Shown one piece after another: positions 43,311 through 56,782 of a stretch of DNA of 64,000 nt. The notes beneath the pieces are model-generated. The model worked only from the letters and a program-made list of their open reading frames with translations, was not told where the DNA came from and did no database searches. Source of the DNA: Parasitella parasitica (lineage: Eukaryota; Mucoromycota; Mucoromycetes; Mucorales; Mucoraceae); contig MU619249.1 of NCBI GenBank assembly GCA_025201805.1, positions 165,605 through 229,604 of the forward strand. Reading direction: 5' to 3'. A program made the translations under genes and the position numbers. The stretch's first letter is position 1. Each line of letters opens with the position of its first letter.

Positions 43311-45034
43311 TCTTATCAATTGCGCTAATTTCGAGAAATCATGCATCAGGTTTCACAGGAGCGCGTGATATATCCGTTTTAGAAAAATAATGGAAACAAG
43401 CAGCTATTGCATGATTTTAAATCTTTGATTGCCATCATTGTCGATTGCTGATCGTCTTCCTGATGCAATCAAGTTGATTTTAAAAACGATATTTAAACAT
43501 ATTATTATTTAGAACGGAGTGTACAGCTTAAAAAATCGCCTTTTTTGGATTTCGAACCTCCTAATTTGGTTGATTCAATCTATTTCGCCCGACTTTCAAC
43601 ATGATTTACTCTGTTGAAAGAGCTCTTATTTCAAATCAAAATACATGAAATTTATTTCACGCTTTGTTGCATACGCACATATTTTTTTTATAGTTTTCTA
43701 AAGCTTCTATATATTATTAATTAGTTTTTGAAAATGTGATATACTTGATTTAACGCCGACTTCTCAAAAATTCGAAACTTGAATGGGAATTACAAAACCA
43801 AACAAAGCATTTATACACTCTATTCCTCGCTGGATTGTGTTTATTTTGCTTTGTTCTTGTAGCCTTTATTAGTTTTATTCAAGATGAGCCATGATATACT
43901 TTAGTATCACACAGCCACAAAAACCTTGGCTATTTTAAAATTAGAAATTCCAAACGTATAGTAATTTAGCAGAAAAATCAATATAACGAGGTTTCATATG
44001 TATAACTTCATTGCTTATTACTATATCATTAAGATATGGGTAAGTTGATGATCCTCTCTTATATTCTATCCAATTTTTCATTAAGAAATAAAATTTGTAA
44101 CGAAAGACCTTCTATTTCTTATTCATACTAATAATCATTGGATGTTTACATTCATAGATGGAGCTGGATTCAAATGATGCATGCAGCACTATAGAATAAT
44201 AATATAAGATTGCAAAAACAAACATCCAATCTGATATCATTAACCCATTGGGAGGTGTAAAACGACCAATGGAGTTCAGAAAGTTGGCCGATTTTTCCAG
44301 CAGTGGCCATTGAGAGTATAAGGTATCAGATTTTGGTACATCCAATTTAACGATATTGTTTTCCCAAAGGTTTTCATTCGATGTCTGTACTTGTTTATAA
44401 TAATCAAATCAGTCTCCCTTTTTTTACGCACAAAAATTGAGGTTTTCGTAAAAAAAAAATGTGTCATTGCTTATTCATTTGAAGTGGCTGTGGACGAAGA
44501 TGCGTGACAATTTGGACAAAATAATCAAGGCCCTGAAAACCCTCATTGGATCGTTTCCATGGCAAGCAAAAGAAAATTTAATCCATGATATCATGTCTAC
44601 TTCAAAAGCATATTTATATTGACTTTTCACTGACAAGGATTTTAAGGAAAGATCAACATGTGTGTAGCAATGCATACACAGGCTGCTTAACTTGCTTGCA
44701 CTCTTCCAATTATTTGTTTTCTAACTGGAAGACAAACGCCATTCATCGAACACATCGGAGTTGATGGTGAGGGGAATTTGGGGTATTTCATTCCCTTTCT
44801 GCAAAATGCGTTGGTTTTAGTACTTGTTTCTTTCCTTCATTCAAAAAAAAAAAAGAAAAAAAGGGTTAATGAACAATACAGCCAGTAATGTATTTACGCT
44901 ATTTTGACGCCTAGCATAGTTACTTATGCTCTTTAAATGTAGATTTACGTATAGCTTGTGTGGTAAATTTAGCAATATCAGAGACATGGATGCTTTGTTT
45001 ATTGAAGGACGGGTTTTTGTTTTGTTTTTCATAG

Positions 45035-46664
<1,630 letters not shown>

Positions 46665-48963
46665 CATATTACTATATATTCTATTTCATATATCCGTTTT
46701 TATTGTCCTTTAAAAAATTAAATGTCATCCAGATAAAGACAAAGTGTAAATATTTTGTAATATGTAGTTTACAGCACGAAATCCGGAAGCAATGATGTTA
46801 AATTATAAGACATTGCAACTTCTTTAAGTCGCATCATATAACAAGCAAACCTTTTTTTTTTTTTTTTTACCTATTTCGAAAGCGCACGAGCTTACCAAGC
46901 ATTAAGATAATTACATCATATTTGTTCATTATAAGTGATCAAGCACCGTATTGCTGAGGAGAGAATCAGTGTTGATATGTTTAGCAAGTTCTTGACATAG
47001 TTGAAACTTTCACATCAGGTAGTCAAATTAATGCGAATTTTTATCAGATTACATAGATGCTATACGTTGAATGCAACCATCAGACCTTGCGAAATGACAC
47101 GAAAAATCCCAATATTCCTTCCACAGTGAGATTTGCTTGCTCAGCTTCGACTCTTGCGCAATAAAAATTGGTAAATCTGTATCTATAAAAATAACCTATG
47201 TAAGTCATTATATACAATCGTATTCTATACAGCATCTTCAACAAGACTCTTGTTTATGCGAAACATATTTTCCCGAGTTTGTAGAATATATACGCACTGA
47301 TCTTGGGTGGTACAGTGATTTGTAATATTTTAAATCTTGTTCTGCGAACACAGACATGCTTGAATCTAAGACATACTAAAAAGTACACACGAGGGAAGTT
47401 ACCCTTCGAGAAATGACCCTTTTCGTTCGACATGATATATATCTTAAGAGGTCTTAAAAAAAAGGGGGAACAAAAAAGCTCAAGCGGATCGCTCAAAAAT
47501 GATGTGATGGATATTTTATACGATGGACCATGTATATACAAAGAAAAAAGTTACCATCTCCCATGGCTATCTATTATGAAAGGCGGGCAATGTTTCGGAT
47601 ATAACATTAGCGCTGGTTTTCCAACACCAATGTAAAAGCGTATCATTTTTTTTTTATGGGCCAAAATGCTACGAAGAACAACAACAAAAAAAAAAGGTAA
47701 CAATGTGAATTGATACTATCGTAATCGTGCGTCTGGGTGATTGAACTAGATCTATCCTTTGTCTTTAGAAGTATCTGCATTTTTCTGTACATATCTTTTA
47801 GTCTCGATTCGATAGAACAGGGCAAATAATACCTAGAAATAATCCCACAAAAAAGTTATTGTCTACATTTCATTTTGATCAGCTCTTTTAGAGCATTATT
47901 CCTACTCCTTGATGATCAAGTACAAATTTTTCATCTGAATACCGTACAGGAAACGCTAGATCAAAAAGCTTCTTTTTTCCTTGTGACAAATGTCAATCAT
48001 CCAGCTGAAGCCTGGCGACTTGAGCTGGATGGTTTGCAGATGGAAAATAACCTCGTGCGCCATGTCAAAGTTGTAACTAGAGATATAATTACATACTAAG
48101 CCAAATGCACCATACTCAGAGTCCAAAAAAGAGATATATGCTATTTATACATAAAAAAAAAGTGCCTCTGGTCACTTTAAATCATACCATAATATGCATA
48201 GCCATTATTCGTCATTGTGATTAAGCAAACGACATAATTGCACGCGCATATCCTGACTAATTCCCGCTCAGTTTATGAAGTGTATCTTTATAGATCCATA
48301 AGCAAAATTAAGCTTGGGAACGTCTCTAGGAGCCATTGCTTCCACCTATTTCTATCAATTCATTTGTTATTTTGTGTCGTGTCAATGCTAATTGAAATGG
48401 ATAATTAAAAGCCTTGTGTATCTTGGCTGCTCAAAATAAAACGTCTGTAAATATGAAAAATTGTCTATGGCAACTTGTTTCAGTTGAGATACGAACCGCA
48501 AAAAGAGAGCATCCAAATAGAGCTATTCAGCAACAAAAGTCTATGTTACTTTCTTATTGTATAGTGAGAGCAAGAACCAAGTAGAAGAAATTAGAGAGCA
48601 GTTGTGGTACAGAAGAGGGCAACACAAAATCCAACAACTGAATGAAATGTGCCATTTAAACATACGTCGCAATTGCTTCAACCAAAGTGCATGTACTAAA
48701 TGCAGTTTTATGTCGCCGTTCTTAGTCGGTGATTTTGGCTTTTTTGATGACAGATTAGTTGTTGGCATTGATTGCTGTTACTGCTGCTGTAGTAGGATGG
48801 ATGTAATGAATGTGCTATATGAATAACTTTCGTATATAAAGCCATTTCATGCTTTTTATTTTCTTTTATTTTACCTCTTTTTATTTACTTTCTTTTTTTG
48901 AAATTGTTTTGTTAATCAAAATACTTGCCTATTTATTCCGTTTTATATATCATTGCATCCAAC
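46665..48963. other. Intergenic region with possible coding remnants
   Basis: About 2.3 kb. Two protein-like plus-strand pieces are seen: 47432-47635 from an ATG (DVMDILYDGPCIYKEKSYHL, LPWLSIMKGGQCFGYNISAG) and 47881-48099 without one (RALFLLLDDQVQIFHLNTVQ, HPAEAWRLELDGLQMENNLV). They could be exons of one gene or remnants. The promoter of the bHLH gene is at the right: T/C-rich, 48850-48905. A T run lies at 46852-46869. Confidence 0.4.
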
Positions 48964-50138
48964 ATGTTTCCCGCCCAAAGAGGTTTATACGGCCATAGAT
49001 CTACTATGAACCAGTTTGCAAAACCAGGATTTCCCTTAATAAATTGCGATCCTTTTCCATTTACAAATGCCAATTTTACTGGCATACCTAGTGTTGGTGA
49101 CAAATCACCTTTGATGCAACACTTCGCCCCTGATAATGATCTTTTTGACACTGATTTGACAAAAGAAGGTCCAAAAAATTCATTAAATATTCAAAAGTAA
49201 GTATACTTGTATGCCACATCTGATATGTACAGAACTTAAATCAGTCTCTTTAAACTAGGCCGCTTAGTAAAGCTGAACGTCGCGCTGAACATAATGCCAT
49301 TGAACGCGCTCGCCGTGAAAGCTTGAATACCAAGTTCCAAACTCTTGCGCAGGCTCTTCCTAATCTCGTCAATTACCGTAGACCTTCAAAAAGTCAGATT
49401 GTTGAGAAAGCTCTTGACTGGGTCAAACAGGGCATTTCTAGAGAAGAGCGTTATCGCTATCAGGTACTCCAACTTCAAAGAGAAAACAAAAATTTGCTAG
49501 CTCGATTGATGCATCAAGAAAATCCAACTACGTCCACATCTGCTTTCGTCCCTTCTTTAACAGGACAACAATCCGTGCCTATGCCTTCTGTTTCTCTAGA
49601 AAATACTCCAACTAATGCCAATACTCCCAACATATATACCGATTTATCTACTAATAACGGCTGGTCCATTGATAACTCAAACCAATACGCAGCTTCTACT
49701 CTTCAAATGACCCCATGCAGCAGTACTGAGGACGTGTTAAAGCAAGACTTCATTTCCAAAAATGACGATGAGGATAATGCCTCGAGTGGAAATGAAGATG
49801 ACATTGAAAATCAGTCTTCGCCATGTTATTCCTCTTGTTGGCATGGGTCTCCTCAAACCCAATATGAAGCAAATCATCAACAAACCCTCCACGCTATGAT
49901 GGCTGCTGATCTTTATTGTAAATTTCCAAAGAAGCTCGTCATCTTCATACGTTAAAAAACTAACACTCACTCTTTGTACATAGCTTTAGGCTGTCAATCG
50001 GATGGTACCCATTTTGACACCCACACGATGAATACTTGGAATGCCTCCAAGTTTCCTCCTTCCTCACTGATGATAAATTCTGTCAATGTTGGACATGGAC
50101 TGGGCAGTAGATCTGCGTCAGTCCAACTTCTGTCGTAA
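48964..50138 (+). CDS. bHLH transcription factor
   Basis: Exons 48964-49196, 49259-49917 and 49984-50138 give 348 aa. The N-terminus (MFPAQRGLYGHRSTMNQFAK) has no known domain. The second exon opens with the basic region and helix-loop-helix: KAERRAEHNAIERARRESLN, TKFQTLAQALPNLVNYRRPS and KSQIVEKALDWVKQGISREE; a coiled extension (RYRYQVLQLQRENKNLLARL) follows. The His-x-x-x-Glu-Arg-x-Arg-Arg pattern (HNAIERARR) predicts E-box binding. The tail is Ser/Thr/Asn-rich with an acidic KNDDEDNASSGNEDDIEN segment. The apparent end at 49955 is intron read-through. Target genes are unknown; an Ino4 or Max-like role is possible but not shown. Confidence 0.87.
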
Positions 50139-50790
50139 TCGTACTACCGATATCTTTCTTACATACATATAACCTTTTCTTCCATATTATTATTAACCTA
50201 TATATACTAGTATACTATACTTTACACATCCATTTATCTTTTTTATTTCTTATATCACCATATACTTTACTCATCATCTTATACAATCTATATATCTTAA
50301 CAATACTCGAAAAATTCTAAAATTACACGCGTGTACATTTTCTTCACTGTACATACATTTTGAGAAAATAAAACGTCTTGACCCATAACTAAAGTTCAGA
50401 AATAATAATAGCTTGCTTTATTTGACTCCAATTGTCAAATTATATCGTAGCGGTAGGCGGGGGCAAAGATTATCAAGATGGTATGATGATTTCTGCACTA
50501 TTATAATATGATGCTGGCCAAAAAGTGACGCAGAACGTATGATGCAGGTTGTCAAAACAGTGTAATTTGGCTTTTATTACAAAATACAGACTGTGCAATT
50601 CGAGTTAAACATGAACAGTAATATGAATAAAAAAAATGTCGTTTGCACATGTGCTCATATATCTAGCTTTTATGACATGTAAAAGGCGCTTGCAAAATTC
50701 AAATGCAAAGTTTTGTTTTGTTCGAGTTCATGATGTCTATATACAAATGAGTGTTTTGGTAGAAAAGGGGGGCGGGGCGAGATTTTTTTT
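50139..50790. other. Intergenic, two 3' ends
   Basis: 3' flanks of the bHLH gene (plus; AATAAAAC near 50368) and the acidic protein gene (minus). AT-rich with TA-rich runs at 50190-50300. No gene. Confidence 0.6.
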
Positions 50791-52405
50791 TCAGCTGCTT
50801 CGCTTCTTTGATAGACCGAACCTGGGTCTTCTCCTCGTATCCACTTGAGATTTATTCATATCCTCGTTGCTGCTGAGAGTAAATGAGGCTGTGCTGGACT
50901 CTTTGCCAATGTCTTGCCCTGTCATATAATAATGGGTGTGAGGAAAATAGGCTCACAAGGAACTATGTATATCGTCATTACCTGTTTGGCTATTAATAGC
51001 ACTTGAATGCAAAAAGTAATCGTCGATAGTGGTAGGCTTTTTAACCACACTTGTTCGAATCTGCTTTTTATCTAATTTGACAATTTGGCTCTCAAGAGCA
51101 ACGGGAACAGGTGAAGCGGCCCGTCTCTTTCCTTTCCGTGTCGATTTAATCTTGATTGCTGCTTGTTGTTCTAACTGAAGAATGTCATTTTCTGTCAAAT
51201 CGTCAAAATCTTCTTGTACGTCTTCTTCTTTTTCCGATGGCAGCGACATTGGAGGTGATGAAATATCATATTCAGCATTATTCTGATCGTTATCACCAGC
51301 ATCATTGACAGAAGTTAAAGGGGATATATAGTCACTGTCATCGATATAGTCTGGCATGTCCAATACTAGTGCAAAATCATCCTTGGGAATTTCGTATGGA
51401 ATCTCCTCTAATCTATCCGTCGCTGCCTTTTGGCTGTAGGGTAGCGTGCCAATATTTTGCGGGGGAACCTCTTCTGCATCATCTGGATCATACGCTTCTG
51501 TGTCTTGATCCTCTTCGTCTGGGTAATAAGGTCGTGTATCTTGGTCTTCATCATCGGCATTGTATGGCTGCGTGTCTCCATCATCAACTTCATCCGCCAA
51601 ATATGGGATCGTATCCTGAGAATCAGCTTCAAAAGGTTGATTGAAGCATGGAGCAGAATGAGGTCGACATAGCTCCTCGATTTCATCATGCTCTTGAAGT
51701 GTTGTTGAAGCGGTTTTATACTCGGCAGTTATTTCTTCCTCTTCTTCTTCATCTCCTCCATCAGGCTGAGGAATAATAGGATTTGTCGTTGCCGTGATGG
51801 AATAATCAATTGCTGAAAACTGTGAAAAATCATCATGTTTTTCTGTCTCTTCTTGTTTGGTATAGAATGCTTTGCTAACCGCTGCTGCTTTTTCTTGTTG
51901 AATAACAACAGACTTCCTAGAGCTATGCCAATATGAATTCGGTTTGCATGAAGAGGCCCAAGGTGGTGAATCGCTACTATCTGCATCCAAGGCATCGACG
52001 GCGTCGTCTTCTTGCTCATTATTTACATGCTCAAAATTATGCTGATTTGAAGTCGTGAAGAGCCAATCCTCAATAAAGGTTTGATGCTGACGAGTTGCTG
52101 ATGGCGGTGATGTTGACAAAAGTCCCATAGGATAATGCGGAAGTGTACTCTGATATAGAATCCAAAAATTAGTATTAAAAAAAAAAAAGCGTGAAAAAGG
52201 GAATGGTTAATTTACGATGGAGGTTGTTGAAACTGAGAAAGACAAAAGTTAGTCAACGAAACCAAAATCATGTTTAGGAACATAACATGACTTTACCTCC
52301 CGAGTTGGTCCTATCTCCTATTCTTGTAATATATGATACTGTGCTTGATTGCCGCCTGGGAGGGATTTCGCTGACTGTAATGGGAGTGTCGTTCGACAAA
52401 TCCAT
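50791..52405 (-). CDS. Acidic repeat protein with PIP-box-like motif
   Basis: Exon 1 (ATG 52405) reads MDLSNDTPITVSEIPPRRQS to NSG, a small exon adds VSTTSI, then a large exon up to about 50978 and a last one ending DTRRRPRFGLSKKRSS with stop at 50791-50793. About 470 aa. It is rich in Asp, Glu and Ser. Near the middle are repeats of the type DTQPYNADDEDQ / DTRPYYPDEEDQ / DTEAYDPDD. Close to the C-terminus KKPTTIDDYFLHSS fits the tail of a PCNA-interaction box (x-x-x-I-x-x-Y-F) with Pro-Thr-Thr in place of the usual Gln, and two basic patches flank it (RKGKRRAAS, RRRPRFGLSKKR). No enzyme domain. A nuclear role in replication or repair is a guess from the motif. Confidence 0.7.
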
Positions 52406-53312
52406 TATAGATGTATGTTTCAATTTGAAAAAAAAAAAAAAAAAAAAAAGGAAACGCGCCTGAAGAATAGTAGAGACAACCCCTGATTGATCATGATATT
52501 TGTCTTGCCTTGTCAGTAGCGTCACATTATTTATTTTAATGCAAGACATAGTAAGTTGAATCGCATAAACTCTTGACATAAAATAGCATGTTGAATATTT
52601 GGGCGCTCAAGCTAATCAAGTGCTCTCCAAAAAATAAGAACAAAAGTGGGTTGATTTTGTCAATTCATCAGAAGATTATACGCAAGGCTTATCCTGTTGC
52701 CGTTTATAAAGTAGTCGGTTCTCGATTCAATGCACTTTCAATTGATAGAGTGCTGTCTAAATCAAATCACACCGATGTGTACTTGTATTGTTGTCGTGTT
52801 CTGCTAGTTGGATTCCCAAGGAGCAAAGGGAAACGCTCTGCTTGGCTTGGACTTCTATACATGCATGCTTTGTTGGAGACCATCTGTTTTCAAATTAGGA
52901 GCAAGGCATGAACCCAATATATATCTTGAGTGTGTTAAAAATAAATCAATATTTGCAAACTTGTAGAATATGGTTTCAAAACTTATTTTCTTGGAATTTT
53001 ATTTTCTGGCTAAACTAAATCGCTTACACCGCTGCATTCATATTCCAAATCATTATAAAAGTGACGAGCCAAAGTATTTTCAGACAAATACGACCCTTTA
53101 TAATCAGATACAGATACTCAAATGTAACATTTGTTATTATGATCATTTTATTGATTGTTTGAATTATACTTCACTTTGAAACAGAGCATTTTCTAGTTGC
53201 TGTAGTCAGATAAACCAATTAGATTCTTTTTCCACTATTTAGCAAATGACAAAAAGAAAAAAAAAAAAAAATTGTTCATATTCTCTCTTTCTAATATTAA
53301 TAAACAACAACC
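52406..53312. other. Intergenic region with doubtful ORF
   Basis: Divergent promoters for the acidic protein (minus) and CIA2 (plus). One ATG frame of 107 codons at 52588-52911 (plus; begins MLNIWALKLIKCSPKNKNKS) has no recognisable content and only weak support. A-rich run at 53255-53270 just before the CIA2 leader. Confidence 0.4.
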
Positions 53313-53876
53313 ATGTCGCAAAACCTTATCAACGCTAATCCCACCATCTACAACACAAAGACGTTTGTCCGCAAAGAAACTGAGGCAGAGTATGACGACG
53401 ATATTGAAGATGCTATTGATTCACAAGAAGTGTTTGATCTTATCCGCTCCATCTCAGACCCTGAGCATCCGTTGACTTTGGAACAGTTGAATGTTACCCA
53501 GTTTGATCATATTGAGGTGAATAATGAGACCAACAAAGTCTTGATTGAATTCACACCTACTATCCCTCATTGCTCAATGGCTACGTTGATTGGTTTGTGT
53601 ATTCGAGTTCGATTATTGCGTAGTTTACCTGATAGGTTCAAGGTCTGTTTGTGCGTTTGAGTTTGTGCCATAAAATGATGACTAATACATGAGTTAAATC
53701 AACAGGTTGATATCAGAGTACGCAAAGGGACTCATCAATCTGAAGGAGCAGTGAACAAGCAATTGAACGACAAGGAAAGAGTTGCGGCAGCCTTGGAAAA
53801 TAATCACTTGTTGGAAGTTGTTAATCAATGCTTAGCAACAGCAAGTCTTCGAGGCATGGAAGTTACTTCCAATTAA
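53313..53876 (+). CDS. Cytosolic iron-sulfur assembly protein CIA2 (MIP18 family)
   Basis: Exons 53313-53642 and 53706-53876, 166 aa. Conserved blocks: [51 protein letters not shown] with the conserved reactive Cys, [15 protein letters not shown] and [20 protein letters not shown], followed by [23 protein letters not shown]2 works with CIA1 and the MMS19 adaptor to hand 4Fe-4S clusters to cytosolic and nuclear proteins such as DNA polymerases and helicases. Length and motif order are standard. The gene is tail-to-tail with the PAK-like kinase, 70 bp between the stops. Confidence 0.95.
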
Positions 53877-53946
53877 GTTGTTCATACTCTTGAATAAAAA
53901 AAATATATATTTTACACATTTTATTACTATTCTTTAGCCTTTAAAT

Positions 53947-56271
53947 TCATGAATGTCCAACTTCCAAATCCTCAGTCTGTTCTTCCTCCGCTTCTTGCTC
54001 CAGTAACTCTAATCGACGAGTATCTTCGATCAATTCAATCATGTCGTCTGTCGTGCCGACAGATCGAAGGAATGGATGTTTCAATAAGGTGTCTGCATCG
54101 GGTCTCTCTTCACGGTCTACAGTCGTACAAAGCTTAAGAAAGTCTTTGAATTGATCAGACCAGCGATTTGGCTCCTTTAATGGTGGTATGCCGTTGGACA
54201 CAATCAAGAATAATGCCTACATGCAACTGTTAATACAACCAAAAAAAAAAAAAAAAAAAAAAATAGCATTGCGCAGTAGAGACTCACTCTCAACGGGGGG
54301 TATTCAACATACGGTGGGTCTCCTTCAGCCATTTCAATCAATACAACGCCCAGACTCCAAATATCCACTTTGGCATTGTATTGCAACCCTTTTATAACTT
54401 CAGGCGCCATCCAATATGGTGTGCCTACAATTGAATTTCTTTCAGGCTGTGATTTTGATAGTTGTGCACAATGACCAAAGTCAGCTTTAATATCACGTTA
54501 GTTTCCTTTTGTTTTGCAGATTACTGATTTACTTACCTAATTTTATTTCGCCTCGCATGTTCAACAAGATATTGTCACTTCGGATATCTCTATGAATACG
54601 ATTTAATCGATGTATTCTACACAGAGCTCTGAGTGTATCTCGAGCTACTCGCGCAATCTGATCCTCTCGCATACGGGGGCTCTCCGAGATTGAGATGATA
54701 TCGGCCAAAGAGACATCCATGCACTCCATCACAACCCAAATATCATCAGATGTGGTATGGCAGGCAATGAATTCGACCACATTTGGGTGTCTGCTCATCT
54801 TCATGGTGGTTAATTCATTTCGGACCTTGCTTAGTTTTTCAAGCGCGGTGTGGGGAATCCTTTTGATGGCGACAATTCGTTTGGTGGTGATGTGTTTGCC
54901 AGCATACATTGGGCCTGACTCGCCTTCTGCTATAAGTATAAGGTCGGTATATAGTTTTGTGGGATCCGCTGCGTCCACAAGATCATCTGTAGCAGCACTG
55001 TGAGTAACTATGTGGAAATGGATTTCATCAAAAAATAGTTACCAATAAAATTTGAATCCAAGGCTAAATGCGATTCGGTGCTGTTGCTGTTATTAATGGA
55101 GGTATTATTACTATTAGTATTATTATTGAAAATTGCTGGATCCTCTATCTCTGGTAGAGGTGGTATATCTGTGGATGACTTGAATAATGAGAGATGTAGT
55201 AGTTTGGATGATCTTGCACGCGATGGCGGTGCATATCCTATCGGTAGCAGTTCATGTTGCTGCTGCCTTTGCTGCTGCCTTTGATAGTCCTCATGATCTT
55301 GTTCGTCTGAAGGCTCCTCCTCGATGGTATGTGTTGACAGGGAAGATGAAATGGTGGTGGTGGTCGAAGTCGATGGTTTGCGAGGTGATGTACTGCTTGC
55401 AGCGTTGGACTGAAGTGAATCAGGCATACGTATATTATGCATCAATTTTTCGACTGTAGCTGGATTATTTTTAACCACATCCTCAGGCACTCCCGAAGCC
55501 ATCAAAATCTTTTGCCATTTAATAGGTAATCCTTTGAATCCGTATTTCCCTACTTGAACATGCACATTGTGTTGGACGTTGTATGGTTTTCCAATAAGTG
55601 TAGGTGCTTTTTGTAGTGTGCTTGGATCGCCTAAATGAATCAAAGGAAGAAAAAGAAAACGGGAGGTTAGAAGGGGAGCAAACACACACGCACAAAAAGA
55701 AGAAAAAAAAAAAAAGAAGAGCAAGGCCATAAACACATGTTTGCACTCTTTTTTTAAAAAAAATGTATAACTATATAAAATACATTACGTTCTGGCTTTA
55801 CTGGAGAAGGTACAAGGTGAGGAGTAACATAATGTGTGTCTAAAACATCATCGCTTGGTAAATTGGATTGCCATACATCAGGTAGACCCTACACACACAA
55901 AAGAGTGAATCATACTGTTGCGTATATATTCCTATAGTACATACCATGTACTTCCCACTGTCTCTATTGAATTCTACATGAATGCCATGTTCAAACTTCG
56001 TAGGTTTACCAATATCTAGTATTTTTTCCCCAAAGCTTGCTGTGGCTCTGCTAGTTGACTTGCTCGAAATTTTGGATGATAACGAAGTCTCTGACCTATT
56101 ATTCTGTCTGTACATCTTTAAGCTGGATAAAGTGGATGAAGAATTCATTTTTCGTAGACTTCTGGTGGAAGAAGATTTGTGAGAGGGTCTTCTCAAGCTG
56201 TGGGATATTGAGTTTCCATGATGAAAATGGTATTGGTCTTGTTCATTAGGCGTGGAGATGGTATTGCCCAT
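53947..56271 (-). CDS. PAK/Ste20-like kinase with two CRIB motifs
   Basis: About 690 aa. From ATG 56271, [11 protein letters not shown] fits an N-myristoylation site (Gly2, Ser6). CRIB 1: [20 protein letters not shown], joined to [13 protein letters not shown] 2: [39 protein letters not shown] Ser/Asn/Gln-rich linker follows, then the kinase: [19 protein letters not shown] (first Gly replaced by Ala), [45 protein letters not shown] and [17 protein letters not shown]. The catalytic-loop Lys of HRDxK is Arg. Lys of VAIK, Asn and DFG remain. The intron before the kinase (55008-55042) is only 35 nt if phases are right. A Cdc42/Rac-regulated polarity kinase at the plasma membrane is inferred. Confidence 0.85.
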
Positions 56272-56354
56272 TGAAATGAATGATTCACAAAGTATATATA
56301 ATTATGTATTATATATATATATTTGATGCAAATTGACAATGTTGGTTTAGTTGG

Positions 56355-56425
<71 letters not shown>

Positions 56426-56782
56426 AAAAAAAAAAAAAAAAAAAAAAAAAATATTAAAAAAAAAAAAAAAAAAAAAAAACGCTCCCTCTTTTTTATCGAG
56501 CCGGATACCTTTTTACAGTTGCCAATCATCTCACGCACAATTAAGGTTTTGTGCAAAGAGAAACTTAACTCTTGTATGACCAAACATATTTCAGAATAAT
56601 TTATTGTGTGGGGATTCTTTGATCTGGTAAGCTGGTTTCCATGGGGACAGACGAAATGCAAACAGTGATTGCCTGGGCTGCTTCCTCTTCCTTCTTACCA
56701 TGGTAAAGGGTAATTTGAGTGTTTAAAAATGCTTTCAATGTAGAATGTAGTAGCACGGAAATGGAGCGAATACATATGATAA
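56272..56782. other. Intergenic region with facing poly-T and poly-A runs
   Basis: About 16 T bases (56356-56371) run straight into more than 100 mostly A bases (56372-56479, broken by single T or TTA). The rest is the PAK upstream region and the 3' flank of the Tul1-like gene. No gene. Confidence 0.65.

Larger units (their letters stand above)
40050..45034. other. Large gene-poor region of decayed repeats
   Basis: About 5 kb with no intact gene. It contains an inverted repeat pair (40500-40640 and 42275-42415), a decayed minus-strand coding scrap (40985-41190), a second copy of the repeat at 8790, and a GACCTTT-type repeat cluster (43190-43310). The right end must hold the first exon(s) and promoter of PFK-2/FBPase-2, which I could not place with confidence. 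Confidence 0.5.

Noticed and set aside
43547-43572. B-box-like GGTTCGAAATCC on the minus strand
   Set aside because: One base too many in the loop, and no A box at the right distance.
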